This document shows positions 46,874 through 56,748 of a DNA stretch of 64,000 nucleotides, piece after piece (within the stretch, counting starts at the first letter, position 1; every line of letters starts with the position of its first letter). The translations under genes and the position numbers were made by a program. This stretch comes from Xylanibacter ruminicola Ga6B6. GTDB taxonomy: Bacteria > Bacteroidota > Bacteroidia > Bacteroidales > Bacteroidaceae. The stretch spans positions 24,668-88,667 of the forward strand of contig NZ_JHXD01000015.1 of the NCBI RefSeq assembly GCF_000687715.1, read 5' to 3'. A model generated the notes under the pieces. That model was not told the DNA's origin. It saw only the letters and a program-made list of their open reading frames with translations, and searched no databases.

Positions 46874-47269
46874 TTACTTCTTCTCAGCAGGAGCCTCAGT
46901 AGCAGGAGCCTCAGCAGCGGGAGCCTCAGTAGCAGGAGCTGCAGGAGCAGCTGCGTCTTTCTGCTGACTGGCACCGAAACCAGGCAGGTTGTTAGGATTG
47001 GTAGCAGGAGCCTGATAGTTCTCCATCACAGAGGTGTCGCCACCAGCCTGAGGAGCTACATAAGCGCAGCAAACGCTAACGAGTACCATGAAACCAGCGA
47101 GGAACCAAGTGGCCTTCTCGATAAAGTCGGTAGTTTTACGAACACCACCAATCTGGTTATAACCTGAGAACTGAGAAGCCAGACCGCCTCCCTTTGACTC
47201 CTGGATGAGCACAATGCCGATCATGAGCAGTGCTGCAACCACAATGAGAATTACAAATAATGTGTACAT
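46874..47269 (-). CDS. secG: Preprotein translocase subunit SecG with Ala/Pro-rich tail
   Basis: Residues 1-75 are SecG (MYTLFVILIVVAALLMIGIV, LIQESKGGGLASQFSG, then a second helix). The usual length is about 75-120. This one has 131 residues with a tail rich in Ala, Pro, Glu and Thr ending ATEAPAEKK. The tail resembles that of rpsP in this window. The gene is last in the leftward series from rlmN and lies 4 bp after the preceding gene. Confidence 0.93.
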   Translation of the reverse strand: MYTLFVILIVVAALLMIGIVLIQESKGGGLASQFSGYNQIGGVRKTTDFIEKATWFLAGFMVLVSVCCAYVAPQAGGDTSVMENYQAPATNPNNLPGFGASQQKDAAAPAAPATEAPAAEAPATEAPAEKK

Positions 47270-47273
47270 TTTT

Positions 47274-48050
47274 TTATTTATTTTTTTTGTTACTATTTAC
47301 TATTAATTTCTCTAAGAAACGTATTTGATCTGCAAAGTAAGCATTTTTTTTCGGAATTTGCAAACTTAATCGCTGAATTATTTCTAAAGCTTTCGAATAT
47401 CTACCCTGTTTGATATAAATTCGTGCCAAAGTTTCGGTAAAGTACTCACTTTCAACCCCATTTTCGTCCTCAGATGGCTCTGGTTGGGGCTCAGGACGGT
47501 ACTCAGGCACCTCGCGCAACTGGAAGCCACCTTTGTCATCATTTATGAACGAATCAATCAGGTCCTGACCAAACATTTTCGGCATCTCGCCAGGCATCTC
47601 CTGACCACCATCGGGCTCGATATCCATCAGGTAGGCCACATAGTCCACAGCAGCATCAGCAGGCGTAGGCTTGCGCTTGGGCTTCTGTGTATCAGTCTTA
47701 GCCTCCTCGGGGATACTATCCAGGAAGTTATCAATCAGCGAGATGGTACGATCTTCTGTAGGCTCAGCTGACTGCTGAACAGGTTTTGCTGCAGGTGCAG
47801 GCTTAGCCACAGGATGATACTCGTAATGGCGACCCTCGATCATCTGGAACAGCACGCGACGATCGGTGATATAGGCCGATGCGCGACGCAGCTCCTCGTC
47901 GAATGTAGGATCGTGCAGCAGATACAGATTCTGCAGCATCAACAGACGGGCCGTCTGGAAATAGGGATACAGAGCCAGCAGCGAACGTAGCTCGTAAAGC
48001 GTTTCGCGGTCCATCTGTTCAGGATGCTTAATGAGTTCTGTAATCTCCAT
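47274..48050 (-). CDS. Conserved Bacteroidales protein, probable TPR-type
   Basis: This 258-residue protein is helical at both ends. It has MEITELIKHPEQMDRETLYE at the start and a C-terminal block, SEYFTETLARIYIKQGRYSK, that looks like one tetratricopeptide repeat. The middle is proline- and acid-rich and probably disordered. The gene lies between lptE and secG, 4 bp from secG, a position I know from other Bacteroidales. Its role is unknown. Confidence 0.7.
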   Translation of the reverse strand: MEITELIKHPEQMDRETLYELRSLLALYPYFQTARLLMLQNLYLLHDPTFDEELRRASAYITDRRVLFQMIEGRHYEYHPVAKPAPAAKPVQQSAEPTEDRTISLIDNFLDSIPEEAKTDTQKPKRKPTPADAAVDYVAYLMDIEPDGGQEMPGEMPKMFGQDLIDSFINDDKGGFQLREVPEYRPEPQPEPSEDENGVESEYFTETLARIYIKQGRYSKALEIIQRLSLQIPKKNAYFADQIRFLEKLIVNSNKKNK

Positions 48051-48073
48051 TACGCTATTATCTTAACATTAAA

Positions 48074-48592
48074 TTACCAGTTGGCTACGGTACGGTTGAA
48101 GATCTGGTCGCAGAGGTCCTTGACCATGAGCGTTACCAGTTCCTCCTGCACGGCGTTCAGACTCTGTGTAGTCTCGTAGCTCTGCGAGGCAGTAAACTGC
48201 TGCTCAAAATCTTCGTTGTGGTTCTTGTTATTCGTAAATCGTACGTTCACTGTCATGGTGAGCTCAGTCATAGCCGAATAGCCCTCGGCGCTCACGCTCT
48301 TGTTACGCTGTTCGTAGCGTATAATCTCACCCTCAATCTTCAGGTCGCCATTACGCTTAACCTGTTCCAAACGGGTGTGGTTAGCAAACTGATCCTTCAG
48401 CTGATTGTTGAACATCGGGCCCATAGGTCCCCACACATAGCTACTGCGGATGGGGAACTCGGCAATCGTGATGGTCTTGGTCTGCGAATAGTCGATGCTG
48501 GCACCGTTGAACTTATAGCTCACGGAGCAGCTTGTTACAACTGCGATAGCAGCAACAAACACGATTGTTTTTATCTTATTGATCCAAGCCAT
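48074..48592 (-). CDS. lptE: LptE-family LPS assembly lipoprotein
   Basis: The 172-residue product has a lipoprotein signal ending VTSC (Cys22) and the family features CSVSYKFNGASIDYSQTKT, IAEFPIRSS and a C-terminal helix KDLCDQIFNRTVANW. LptE forms the outer-membrane LPS translocon with LptD. Its start overlaps the sigma-54 activator gene by 17 bp, so translation may be coupled. Confidence 0.88.
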   Translation of the reverse strand: MAWINKIKTIVFVAAIAVVTSCSVSYKFNGASIDYSQTKTITIAEFPIRSSYVWGPMGPMFNNQLKDQFANHTRLEQVKRNGDLKIEGEIIRYEQRNKSVSAEGYSAMTELTMTVNVRFTNNKNHNEDFEQQFTASQSYETTQSLNAVQEELVTLMVKDLCDQIFNRTVANW

Positions 48593-49817
48593 ACTGTTTC
48601 AATCTGCGATAAAGGGTTCTATCACTAATACCCAGTTCCTGGGCGGCTTTCTTACGATTACCATGGTTGCGTTCCAAGGCCTTCTCCAGCATCTGCTTAC
48701 CCATATCGTTCAGGTTCAGGCTCTCAAGCTCCTTCTCGGGCTCGATATACTCCTCGGCGATGGCATCCTCTACAGAAGCCACGGGTGCTGGATGCTGGGT
48801 GATAGGTGTTGGGAATGTGGTGGGTGGCATATGCTCAACCTGAGGTGTAACAGGCGATGCTGTCTGCACATCGTCGAGCTGCTTTTTCAGCGCACTCATC
48901 TCGCGACGCATATCGTTCACGTTACCACGAAGCTCGAACAGAATCTTATACAGTATCTCGCGTTCGTTCTCAAAGCTGTGATCGCCATTACCCTCGCGAT
49001 GGATGGGGGCCAGCTGTGTGGTTTCGTGATCCTGCGGGATGAACTGACTGAGCACCTGGGCGGTAATGGTACGTTCGGGCGAGAGCACACTGATCTGTTC
49101 AGTGATATTCTTCAGCTGGCGAACGTTGCCTGGCCACTTATAGTGCAACAGCATCTGCTTGGCACCCTCGTCGAGTACCACGCGGTCCATCTTATATTTC
49201 TCGGCCATCTGCAAGGCAAACAAACGGAACAACAGGATGATATCCTCGCCACGCTCACGCAGAGGAGGCATCTGGATGGGTATCGAGTTGAGGCGATAGT
49301 AGAGGTCTTCGCGGAAGCGACCCTCGCTGATGGCCTGACGGATATTCACATTGGTAGCGGCCACAATACGCACATCGGTTTTACGAATCTCAGTGCCACC
49401 CACAGGGATATACTCACCTGTTTCGAGCACACGCAGCAATCGCGCCTGAGTGGCCAAAGGCAGTTCGCCCACCTCATCCAGGAAGAGCGTACCCTTGTTA
49501 GCCACGCCAAAGTAACCTGGCGAATCGTTGATGGCACCCGTGTACGAACCCTTTACGTGTCCAAAGAGTTCTGAGTCGATGGTACCCTCGGGGATAGAGC
49601 CACAGTTAATGGCGAAATACTTTTCGCGTCGACGTGGCGAGTTGTCGTGAATCACCCTTGGGATGATTTCCTTACCCACTCCACTCTCGCCTACGATAAG
49701 TACACTGAGGTCGGTGGGCGCAACCTGCAAGGCTACGTCGAGCACATGGTTCAATGCGTCGCAATTGCCAACGATATTGTACCGCTGTTTGATGTTTTGA
49801 AGTTCTGAAGTCTTCAT
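48576..49817 (-). CDS. Sigma-54 activator AAA+ protein without receiver domain
   Basis: This 413-residue regulator has the central AAA+ domain with Walker A GESGVGKE near residue 43, the L1 loop as GSYTGA instead of the usual GAFTGA, and Walker B GTLFLDEVGELP. A Fis-type helix-turn-helix follows at the C-terminus (GNRKKAAQELGISDRTLYRR). No receiver or PAS domain precedes the AAA+ domain, so activity must be controlled another way. It sits upstream of lptE, as in other Bacteroidales. Targets are unknown. Confidence 0.88.
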   Translation of the reverse strand: MKTSELQNIKQRYNIVGNCDALNHVLDVALQVAPTDLSVLIVGESGVGKEIIPRVIHDNSPRRREKYFAINCGSIPEGTIDSELFGHVKGSYTGAINDSPGYFGVANKGTLFLDEVGELPLATQARLLRVLETGEYIPVGGTEIRKTDVRIVAATNVNIRQAISEGRFREDLYYRLNSIPIQMPPLRERGEDIILLFRLFALQMAEKYKMDRVVLDEGAKQMLLHYKWPGNVRQLKNITEQISVLSPERTITAQVLSQFIPQDHETTQLAPIHREGNGDHSFENEREILYKILFELRGNVNDMRREMSALKKQLDDVQTASPVTPQVEHMPPTTFPTPITQHPAPVASVEDAIAEEYIEPEKELESLNLNDMGKQMLEKALERNHGNRKKAAQELGISDRTLYRRLKQYGLDQ

Positions 49818-49881
49818 TGAGCTGACAAAATTACATATTTTTTCTGAAACATCTGCAATTTTGGCAGATTTTTAACGCTTA

Positions 49882-50886
49882 TTACTTATCTTTCTTATCC
49901 AACTTGATTAAAAGCAGACCTATAGCGGTCCATATCAGCTCGCGCAGGCGCACCAGCAGGGCTACGAAAATACCCGCATTAGCCGTCATGCTCAAGCCCT
50001 CGGTACTCATCAGGAATCCACCCTCGCGACCCCCCAACTGCAGGGGCATGAAAAACAGCATATTGGCAAACAGCGTGGTAAATGCGTAAATCAGGATACA
50101 CTGCGGAATGGTAACCTGAGGCATAATCACCAGCAGGATAAAATAGATTTCGAACGTAGAGGCCACACGGCACAGCAACTCCAGCACCACAGCCAGCTTG
50201 AACGTACGTGGGTTCTGGTTGTGCAGGGCAGCTATCTGCTCGTCAACCTCGGCCAGTTTCTCGCGGTTGCGCTCAATAAAGGGTGCAGCCCACTTCTTAA
50301 CCATGGGGAAATGACTCAGGATGGTCATACCCGTCATGGCGATACCACGCTTGTAGCCACGCAGGAAGAACCAGATGGCCGCCAGTGCCACTGCAGCGAT
50401 GATGGGCAGCAGGATATAGGTAAGCGGTGTTATCTTCTGCGTGATAATATAAAGAGGTACGCTAAGCAGCCAGAACCAGAAGTGACTATAGATGTGCGTC
50501 ATCACATACAGTATGACTGACGATGATGCACGCTGAGTGCCCACCTTGGGCGACAGCGACATGATGCGATAGGGCTCGCCACCCATCAGTCCACCTGGGG
50601 TAGCATAATTCAAGGCAAAGGCCGAAATAGTGATCTTATAGAGCCACCAGAAGCCCACCTTGCACTTGCGACACACGCCCATCTCGTTGCCGATGGTATT
50701 GATAATCAGATACCACGAGGCAGTATTCATCATATACAGGAATGCCCAGAGTACCAGCACACCAACGAACCAGTAGCCCGCATGCTGTATGCCCTCCCAA
50801 GCCTGACGGAAGTCGAGCTGCGAGGCCATGATAATCAGTACCATAAATCCGAACAGGAAAAATCCGTTCTGATATTTTTTATTCAT
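49882..50886 (-). CDS. LPG synthase TM-like (flippase-like) membrane protein
   Basis: This 334-residue polytopic protein has the UPF0104 features ALNYATPGGLMGGEPYRIMSL and LFFMPLQLGGREGGFLMS. It is a second member besides 40540-41541. It lacks a catalytic transferase domain. It lies 20 bp behind pdxA in the same direction. A role in lipid or glycan transport is suggested by the family only. Confidence 0.82.
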   Translation of the reverse strand: MNKKYQNGFFLFGFMVLIIMASQLDFRQAWEGIQHAGYWFVGVLVLWAFLYMMNTASWYLIINTIGNEMGVCRKCKVGFWWLYKITISAFALNYATPGGLMGGEPYRIMSLSPKVGTQRASSSVILYVMTHIYSHFWFWLLSVPLYIITQKITPLTYILLPIIAAVALAAIWFFLRGYKRGIAMTGMTILSHFPMVKKWAAPFIERNREKLAEVDEQIAALHNQNPRTFKLAVVLELLCRVASTFEIYFILLVIMPQVTIPQCILIYAFTTLFANMLFFMPLQLGGREGGFLMSTEGLSMTANAGIFVALLVRLRELIWTAIGLLLIKLDKKDK

Positions 50887-50906
50887 TTGTCTAGTTTCTC
50901 GTGATT

Positions 50907-51941
50907 TTATTTAAAGATATCCTTGGCACGAGGCATCTGGAAACGTGCCTTGTCGCCATCCTCACGCTTCTCGTGATACAGCTTTGGCAGCGGATTAGCC
51001 AATGGCTCATCGTACTCGGCACGATGGCGGAACATATCTACAGCCGTATAGATGGCATGGCGCAACGAGGTGGCATCGGCAATACCCTTACCGGCTATCT
51101 CGAACTCAGGACCGTGAACGGCAGTAGTGTAGATGGCAGTCATACCAACCTTCAGCTTTACGCCATACTCGGTAGCCAGCGCATTAAATGGCAGTGTACC
51201 CTGATCGTCGTACATAGCCAGCACACCATCAAAGTGCTCGTACTGGTTGTTGGCAAAGAACTCCTCGGCAGCATAAGGACCAAAGGCCATCATGTTCTGC
51301 TTCTCCAGTTCGGCAATGGCAGGGGCAATCATCTGCTCCTCCTCGGCGCCTGGCTGTGGATTCAGTGCCAGCACGGCAATACGGGGATTGTTTACACGGA
51401 AGTCGCGCTTCAGACTCTTGAAGAAGATGGTACCCTTCTCAACGATTTTCTCAACGCTGATGCTCTGAGCCACCTCCTTGATAGGCAGATGGTTGGTAAG
51501 CAAGCCGATACGTACACGCTCGCTGAGCATGATGGTAAGCGGCTTTTCGTCGCGATTGGGGTTGGCATTTGGCACCACGGGGCCCAATACCAGCACATCA
51601 AACAGGTGCTTCTGCATATCCTCTTTTACGCGCTGCATCACAGCCTTGGCAGCCTTGTCCGACTCGTCGGTGGGCTGTCCGAACTCCACCTTCACCTCCT
51701 CGTCGTAGGCAGCCAGCAGGTTCACACGTCCGTCCTTAGCCTCGGCAGCGTCGTTAATAATGCTATACTGGGTTTCTATCTCCATAGCCTTACGATGAAA
51801 GGCTGCGGCTTTAGGCGAACCATAGATGATAGGTGTACACATATCCAGCATCATGGGGTCTTCGAAAGCACGAAGAATCACCTCATAACCAATGCCGTTG
51901 GTGTCGCCATGCGTGATGGCCACGCGAATTTTCTTATCCAT
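50907..51941 (-). CDS. pdxA: 4-hydroxythreonine-4-phosphate dehydrogenase
   Basis: The 344-residue enzyme acts in pyridoxal phosphate synthesis. Features are VAITHGDTNGIGYEVIL at the start, VLGPVVPNANPN in the middle, and ALYDDQG-like MYDDQGTLPFNALATEYGV near residue 240, with HGPEFEIAGKGIADATSL supplying C-terminal metal-site residues. The ATG at 51941 (MDKKIRVAITHG) overlaps the rlmN stop by 8 bp, so the two genes are coupled. Confidence 0.92.
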   Translation of the reverse strand: MDKKIRVAITHGDTNGIGYEVILRAFEDPMMLDMCTPIIYGSPKAAAFHRKAMEIETQYSIINDAAEAKDGRVNLLAAYDEEVKVEFGQPTDESDKAAKAVMQRVKEDMQKHLFDVLVLGPVVPNANPNRDEKPLTIMLSERVRIGLLTNHLPIKEVAQSISVEKIVEKGTIFFKSLKRDFRVNNPRIAVLALNPQPGAEEEQMIAPAIAELEKQNMMAFGPYAAEEFFANNQYEHFDGVLAMYDDQGTLPFNALATEYGVKLKVGMTAIYTTAVHGPEFEIAGKGIADATSLRHAIYTAVDMFRHRAEYDEPLANPLPKLYHEKREDGDKARFQMPRAKDIFK

Positions 51942-52971
51942 TTTCTTGTTGTTTTTTGGCGGTTGATAACAGGCCGCAAGCGGCAAAAATATCTTGTCCA
52001 CGACTGGCGCGTATGGTGGTAAACACGCCGTGGGCGGTGAGATAGTCGCGCAGGGCTTCCATGCGCTTCTCGTCGGCACCAGGCAAATCCACACCCGGTA
52101 TCTCGTGGAATCGAATCAAGTTTACACGACAGTCCAATCCGCGCACCAGCTTCACAATCTCACGGGCATGCATGGTGGTGTCGTTCAGTCCGGCAAAGCA
52201 GATGTACTCGAACGAGCAACGGCGCTGGTGCGCAAAGTCGTACTGCTTCAGCAGGTCAACCACCTCGGTAATCGACATCTGCTTCTCGGCAGGCATCAGC
52301 ATCTGGCGCTGTTCGGGCAGTGGCGAGTGCATCGATATAGCCACATGGCACTCGCTCTCGTCGAGGAATCGCTTCAGCTTGTTCTTCACACCCACACTCG
52401 ATACGGTGATGCGGCGCGGACTCCAGGCATAGCCCCAATCGGCAGTCAGCACCTGGGTGGCCTGCAGGATAGCATCAAGGTTATCCATGGGCTCTCCCTG
52501 ACCCATAAACACAATATTGGTCAGTGTGTCGCGCTCAGGCAGCGCATATATCTGGTTCAGGATATCAGCGGCTGTCAAACTGCCCTCAAAACCCTGCTTA
52601 CCAGTCTGACAGAACAAGCAATTCATTTTACAACCCACCTGGCACGATACACACAGCGTGGCTCTGTCGCCGTCTGGTATATACACCGTTTCAACAAACT
52701 TGCCACTACGGGTTGGGAACAGATATTTGATGGTTCCATCCACCGAACGCTGACAGTCGATGGGCGCCATATAGCCCACCTCGTACTGTTCGGCCAGTTT
52801 TTCACGGTTTGCCTTCGACAGGTTGGTCATATCGGCAATGCTACCAACATGTTGCTGGTAGAGCCACTTGGCAATCTGTGCAGCCGTAAACTTGGGCATT
52901 CCCAATTCGGTTACCACCTGCTGCAATTCGCCAGGCTGCATGCCTAATAATACCTTCTTTTCGTCGTACAT
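51934..52971 (-). CDS. rlmN: 23S rRNA (adenine-C2)-methyltransferase, radical SAM
   Basis: This 345-residue enzyme methylates adenine in 23S rRNA and tRNA. The radical SAM cluster motif is CKMNCLFC near residue 112, and the SAM site includes GQGEPMDNLDAIL. The cysteine near the C-terminus (IRASRGQDIFAACG) is the second catalytic cysteine. Minus-strand TACCTTTG near 52988-52995 is its promoter and probably drives the whole leftward series to secG. Confidence 0.94.
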   Translation of the reverse strand: MYDEKKVLLGMQPGELQQVVTELGMPKFTAAQIAKWLYQQHVGSIADMTNLSKANREKLAEQYEVGYMAPIDCQRSVDGTIKYLFPTRSGKFVETVYIPDGDRATLCVSCQVGCKMNCLFCQTGKQGFEGSLTAADILNQIYALPERDTLTNIVFMGQGEPMDNLDAILQATQVLTADWGYAWSPRRITVSSVGVKNKLKRFLDESECHVAISMHSPLPEQRQMLMPAEKQMSITEVVDLLKQYDFAHQRRCSFEYICFAGLNDTTMHAREIVKLVRGLDCRVNLIRFHEIPGVDLPGADEKRMEALRDYLTAHGVFTTIRASRGQDIFAACGLLSTAKKQQENG

Positions 52972-53073
52972 CTTTACTTTTTGGGTGCAAAGGTAGAAAA
53001 ATTTCCCTAATTTATTTGGTTTTCTCGGAAAATATTACGAATTTTGCGCTTTATAAATCACTAATTACACGTA

Positions 53074-56000
53074 ATGAGAGAAAAAATTGACTGTTTTTTG
53101 CCTTGCAACGACCTTGAGACAGCACGCCAATTGGTAGCGCAAATCAAGGGAAGCAAGACCATTCAACATATCTGTTTGCTGGTAAACCAACCCCTTGAGG
53201 CCACCGACGAGGCTCTGAGCGATTGCGAGCAAATAGTAGTTAACGACCTGACAAGCAGCACCACCCTACAGGCTATTTCCGAACATGCCAAGGCCGATTA
53301 CGCCCTGTTGCAGATTCGTCCACGACAGATACAGATGCCCAAGGGCACACTCGATCGCATGCTGCGTATCGCATCCGATTCGGATGCTGCCATGATCTAC
53401 GCCGACCACAACGACCTGATTGATGGCAAGTTGCAGCCCCACCCTGTTATCGACTATCAGATAGGTAGTATCCGCGACGATTTCGATCTGGGCTCGCTCA
53501 TCCTGGTAAAAACCAGCCTGCTGCACTGCTTTGCCATGCAGAGCAACGAGCATCCCTACCAGTATGCCGCTGTTTATGCCCTGCGCCTGTTCCTGAGCCG
53601 TAAAGGCCGTATCTTCCACATTAACGAGAAGCTTTATACCGAGCAGGAGACCGATACCCGTACCTCGGGCGAGAAGCAGTTCGACTATGTGAACCCACGC
53701 AATCGCGAGGTACAGATCGAGATGGAGCATGCTGCCACCGCCCACCTGGCTGCCATCGGCGCCAAGATCGACCCCTCGTACTATCGTCGTCCCGACTTCA
53801 ACGAGCAGGAGTTCGATGTAGAGGCATCGGTGGTTATCCCTGTTTACAATCGCGAGAAAACCATTTGCGATGCCGTGAACAGCGCCCTGAGTCAGAAAAC
53901 CAAGTTTAAGTATAATGTGATTGTGGTCGACAACCACTCTACTGATAAGACTACCGAGTTGCTGCGTGGTTTCCACGACGAGCGACTCATCCATATCATC
54001 CCCGAGCGTAACGACCTGGGTATTGGTGGCTGTTGGAACATGGCCATCCACGACGACCGTTGCGGACGCTTTGCCGTGCAGCTGGATAGCGACGACCTGT
54101 ACTCGTCGCCCAAAACCCTGCAGCAGATTGTAGATACCTTCTACAAGCAGAATGCTGCCATGGTGATTGGTTCGTATCGCATGTGCGATTTCGACCTGAA
54201 CACCCTGCCACCAGGCCTGATCGACCACGCCGAGTGGACAGACGAGAACGGCCCGAACAATGCCCTGCGTATCAACGGTCTGGGTGCACCACGCGCCTTC
54301 TTCACCCCACTGCTGCGCCAGGTAGGATTCCCCAACACCTCGTATGGCGAGGATTATGCCTTGGGCCTGATTTTCTCGCGCCACTACCGTATCGGCCGTA
54401 TCTTCAGCGAGCTCTATCTCTGTCGCCGCTGGGGTGGCAACAGCGATGCAGCCCTCTCTATCGACAAGGTAAACGCCAACAACCTGTATAAGGACCAGTT
54501 GCGCTCGTTAGAGATTATGGCGCGCCAGCAGATGCTGCAGGGCAAGCAGGAACTGCTGAACGACTCGCCCCTGATGCGATTCTTCAACCGCCAGTTAGAG
54601 AAGTGGGACGATGCCCGCAGGCGCTATCACGACCTGCGCAACGTGAAGACCCGCGAGCTGTCGGTAGGCACCTCAACCATGAAGGTGCAGTACAACCCCG
54701 CCCGTATCGTATCTACAGGCGCTAAGATTGATAAGCAGACACTGGCCGAGCGCCCCTGTTTCCTGTGCGAGCAGAATCGCCCCAAGGAGCAGGTCAAGAA
54801 ATCTATCGACGGACAGTTCGACCTGCTGGTCAACCCCTTCCCCATCCTGCCCATCCACTTTACCATCCCATCGGTAAAGCACGAGCCACAGCTTATTCGT
54901 AATGCCTATGGCGAAATCCACAAGCTGCTTACCGAGTACCCACAGATGATGGTATTCTATAATGGTCCCAAGTGTGGTGCTTCGGCACCCGATCATGCCC
55001 ACTTCCAGGCTGGCACATCAGGTGTGTTACCCCTGCAGATGGCCTGGGGCCGCTTGTCGCGCAGTCTCAAACCCATCCTGAATCTGAACAACGAGGAGGG
55101 CATCTCGCTCATCGAGGAGTATCCCTGCCCCGCCCTGCTCATCCACAGCAAAACACAGTATGGCGACGAGCAGCTGTTCCGCCGTTTGTACGAGTCGCTG
55201 CCCATCAAGGAGGGCGAGCCCGAGCCTATGCTCAACATCGTAAGCTGGCGACACGATGCCGACTACTATTCAGTGGTATTCCCGCGCGAAAAACACCGTC
55301 CCGACTGCTATTACAAGGAAGGCTGCGAGCAGTACATCATCTCGCCAGGCGCGCTCGACATGGCAGGTTTCCTGGTTACCCCACGTAAGGAGGATTTCGA
55401 TCGCCTTACCCCCGAGATAGCCTTGGGCATCTTAAACGAGGTATCGCTGCCAGCCGACCAGCTCCAGCAGGTCATCGAGCGCCTCAAAGCCACCCAAATG
55501 TCAACTGTCAATTCTCAATTGTCAACTAAGAAAGAGCCAAACGTTACCGTAGGAATCGTCAGTGGCGAAAAGATATCGTTCAGCCTGAATAAGCCTTACA
55601 TGGCCAAGGGCGAGGTGATTACTGGCGATCAGGTGGTTGAGTTCAGCGATGGCGGTATCCTGTGGCGTGGCACCCAGTATCGTAACCTCACGTTCACCCC
55701 ACAGGCCGACGATGCCTCGTTCTCGCTCAACGATGTAACCATCGGCGTTAACTTCCACTGGGAGCGCAAGGAAACACAGACCTTCGAAGGCACCCTGCGC
55801 ATTGTGGTCGAGGCCGATAAGATTGTGGCCATCAACGAGTTGCCCGTCGAGAAATATCTCACCAGCGTTATTTCCAGCGAGATGAGCAGCACCTCGAGTG
55901 TTGAGTTCCTCAAGGCCCATGCCGTTATCTCACGTTCGTGGCTGTTGGCTCAGATCGAGAAGCGCAAGCAGCACGAGAGCGGTGGCGACAACTTCTTCTC

Positions 56001-56748
56001 GTTCACCAAGAGCGACCAGGAGTTTATCCGCTGGTACGATCGCGAGGATCATACCATCTTTGATGTGTGTGCCGACGACCACTGCCAGCGTTACCAGGGC
56101 ATCACCCGCGCCAACAACACCCATGTTGAGGAGGCCATCAGCCAGACTCGCGGTCAGGTGCTGATGTATGGCGACGAGATTTGCGACGCCCGTTTCTCAA
56201 AGTGCTGTGGCGGTCAGACCGAGGAGTTCCAGTACTGCTGGGAGAATACGCCTAAGCCCTATCTCGTATCGTTTCACGATCCTTACTGCAACACCAGCGA
56301 TAAGCACATCCTCTCGCAGGTACTCAACGATTTCGATCAGGAAACCCCCGATTTCTATCGTTGGACGGTAAGCTACACCCAGCAGGAGCTGTCGGAGTTG
56401 GTAAACCGCAAGCTCAAAATCGACTTTGGTACCATTACCGACCTTATCCCCGTTGAGCGTGGCAAGAGCGACCGCATCTGGAAACTCAAGATTGTCGGCA
56501 CCAAGAAAACCCTCACCATTGGTAAGGAGTTGGAAATCCGCCGTGCCCTGAGCGAGAGCCACCTCTACTCATCAGCCTTCGATGTCGAGAAAGATGGCGA
56601 CAAGTTCGTGCTTCGAGGCAAAGGCTGGGGCCATGGCGTAGGCCTGTGCCAGATAGGTGCCGCTGTGATGGGCGAGCAAGGCCATCCTTACAACGATATC
56701 CTGCTGTTCTACTATCGTAATGCCGAAATCAAGAAGCTATATGAATAA
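53074..56748 (+). CDS. Fusion: glycosyltransferase-like, GT2, DUF4922 (HIT-like) and SpoIID domains
   Basis: The 1224-residue protein has four parts. Residues 1-240 look like a degenerate glycosyltransferase. A GT2 domain follows at about 248-490 ([31 protein letters not shown]). DUF4922 spans about 500-800, with [12 protein letters not shown] and a HIT-like [10 protein letters not shown] SpoIID/LytB domain fills 830-1220 ([25 protein letters not shown]). The linker near residue 809 is encoded by TCAAYTN heptamer repeats at 55501-55528, directly behind an in-frame ATG at 55498. I know similar fusions from Prevotella/Bacteroides. Roles in glycan and peptidoglycan metabolism are inferred. Confidence 0.88.
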   Translation: MREKIDCFLPCNDLETARQLVAQIKGSKTIQHICLLVNQPLEATDEALSDCEQIVVNDLTSSTTLQAISEHAKADYALLQIRPRQIQMPKGTLDRMLRIASDSDAAMIYADHNDLIDGKLQPHPVIDYQIGSIRDDFDLGSLILVKTSLLHCFAMQSNEHPYQYAAVYALRLFLSRKGRIFHINEKLYTEQETDTRTSGEKQFDYVNPRNREVQIEMEHAATAHLAAIGAKIDPSYYRRPDFNEQEFDVEASVVIPVYNREKTICDAVNSALSQKTKFKYNVIVVDNHSTDKTTELLRGFHDERLIHIIPERNDLGIGGCWNMAIHDDRCGRFAVQLDSDDLYSSPKTLQQIVDTFYKQNAAMVIGSYRMCDFDLNTLPPGLIDHAEWTDENGPNNALRINGLGAPRAFFTPLLRQVGFPNTSYGEDYALGLIFSRHYRIGRIFSELYLCRRWGGNSDAALSIDKVNANNLYKDQLRSLEIMARQQMLQGKQELLNDSPLMRFFNRQLEKWDDARRRYHDLRNVKTRELSVGTSTMKVQYNPARIVSTGAKIDKQTLAERPCFLCEQNRPKEQVKKSIDGQFDLLVNPFPILPIHFTIPSVKHEPQLIRNAYGEIHKLLTEYPQMMVFYNGPKCGASAPDHAHFQAGTSGVLPLQMAWGRLSRSLKPILNLNNEEGISLIEEYPCPALLIHSKTQYGDEQLFRRLYESLPIKEGEPEPMLNIVSWRHDADYYSVVFPREKHRPDCYYKEGCEQYIISPGALDMAGFLVTPRKEDFDRLTPEIALGILNEVSLPADQLQQVIERLKATQMSTVNSQLSTKKEPNVTVGIVSGEKISFSLNKPYMAKGEVITGDQVVEFSDGGILWRGTQYRNLTFTPQADDASFSLNDVTIGVNFHWERKETQTFEGTLRIVVEADKIVAINELPVEKYLTSVISSEMSSTSSVEFLKAHAVISRSWLLAQIEKRKQHESGGDNFFSFTKSDQEFIRWYDREDHTIFDVCADDHCQRYQGITRANNTHVEEAISQTRGQVLMYGDEICDARFSKCCGGQTEEFQYCWENTPKPYLVSFHDPYCNTSDKHILSQVLNDFDQETPDFYRWTVSYTQQELSELVNRKLKIDFGTITDLIPVERGKSDRIWKLKIVGTKKTLTIGKELEIRRALSESHLYSSAFDVEKDGDKFVLRGKGWGHGVGLCQIGAAVMGEQGHPYNDILLFYYRNAEIKKLYE
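55501..55528 (+). repeat. Heptamer repeat inside the fusion gene
   Basis: TCAACTG, TCAATTC, TCAATTG and TCAACTA follow at exactly 7 bp and encode the linker between DUF4922 and SpoIID. Similar TYTCAAT heptamers occur in an intergenic position at 7641-7661. Confidence 0.8.

Noticed and set aside
50901..52947. Long plus-strand frames opposite pdxA and rlmN
   Set aside because: Both opposite genes have catalytic motifs and coupled starts; the plus-strand frames have none.
53266..54384. 372-codon minus-strand frame opposite the fusion gene
   Set aside because: Antisense to a clear GT2 domain; no independent signals or recognisable motifs.
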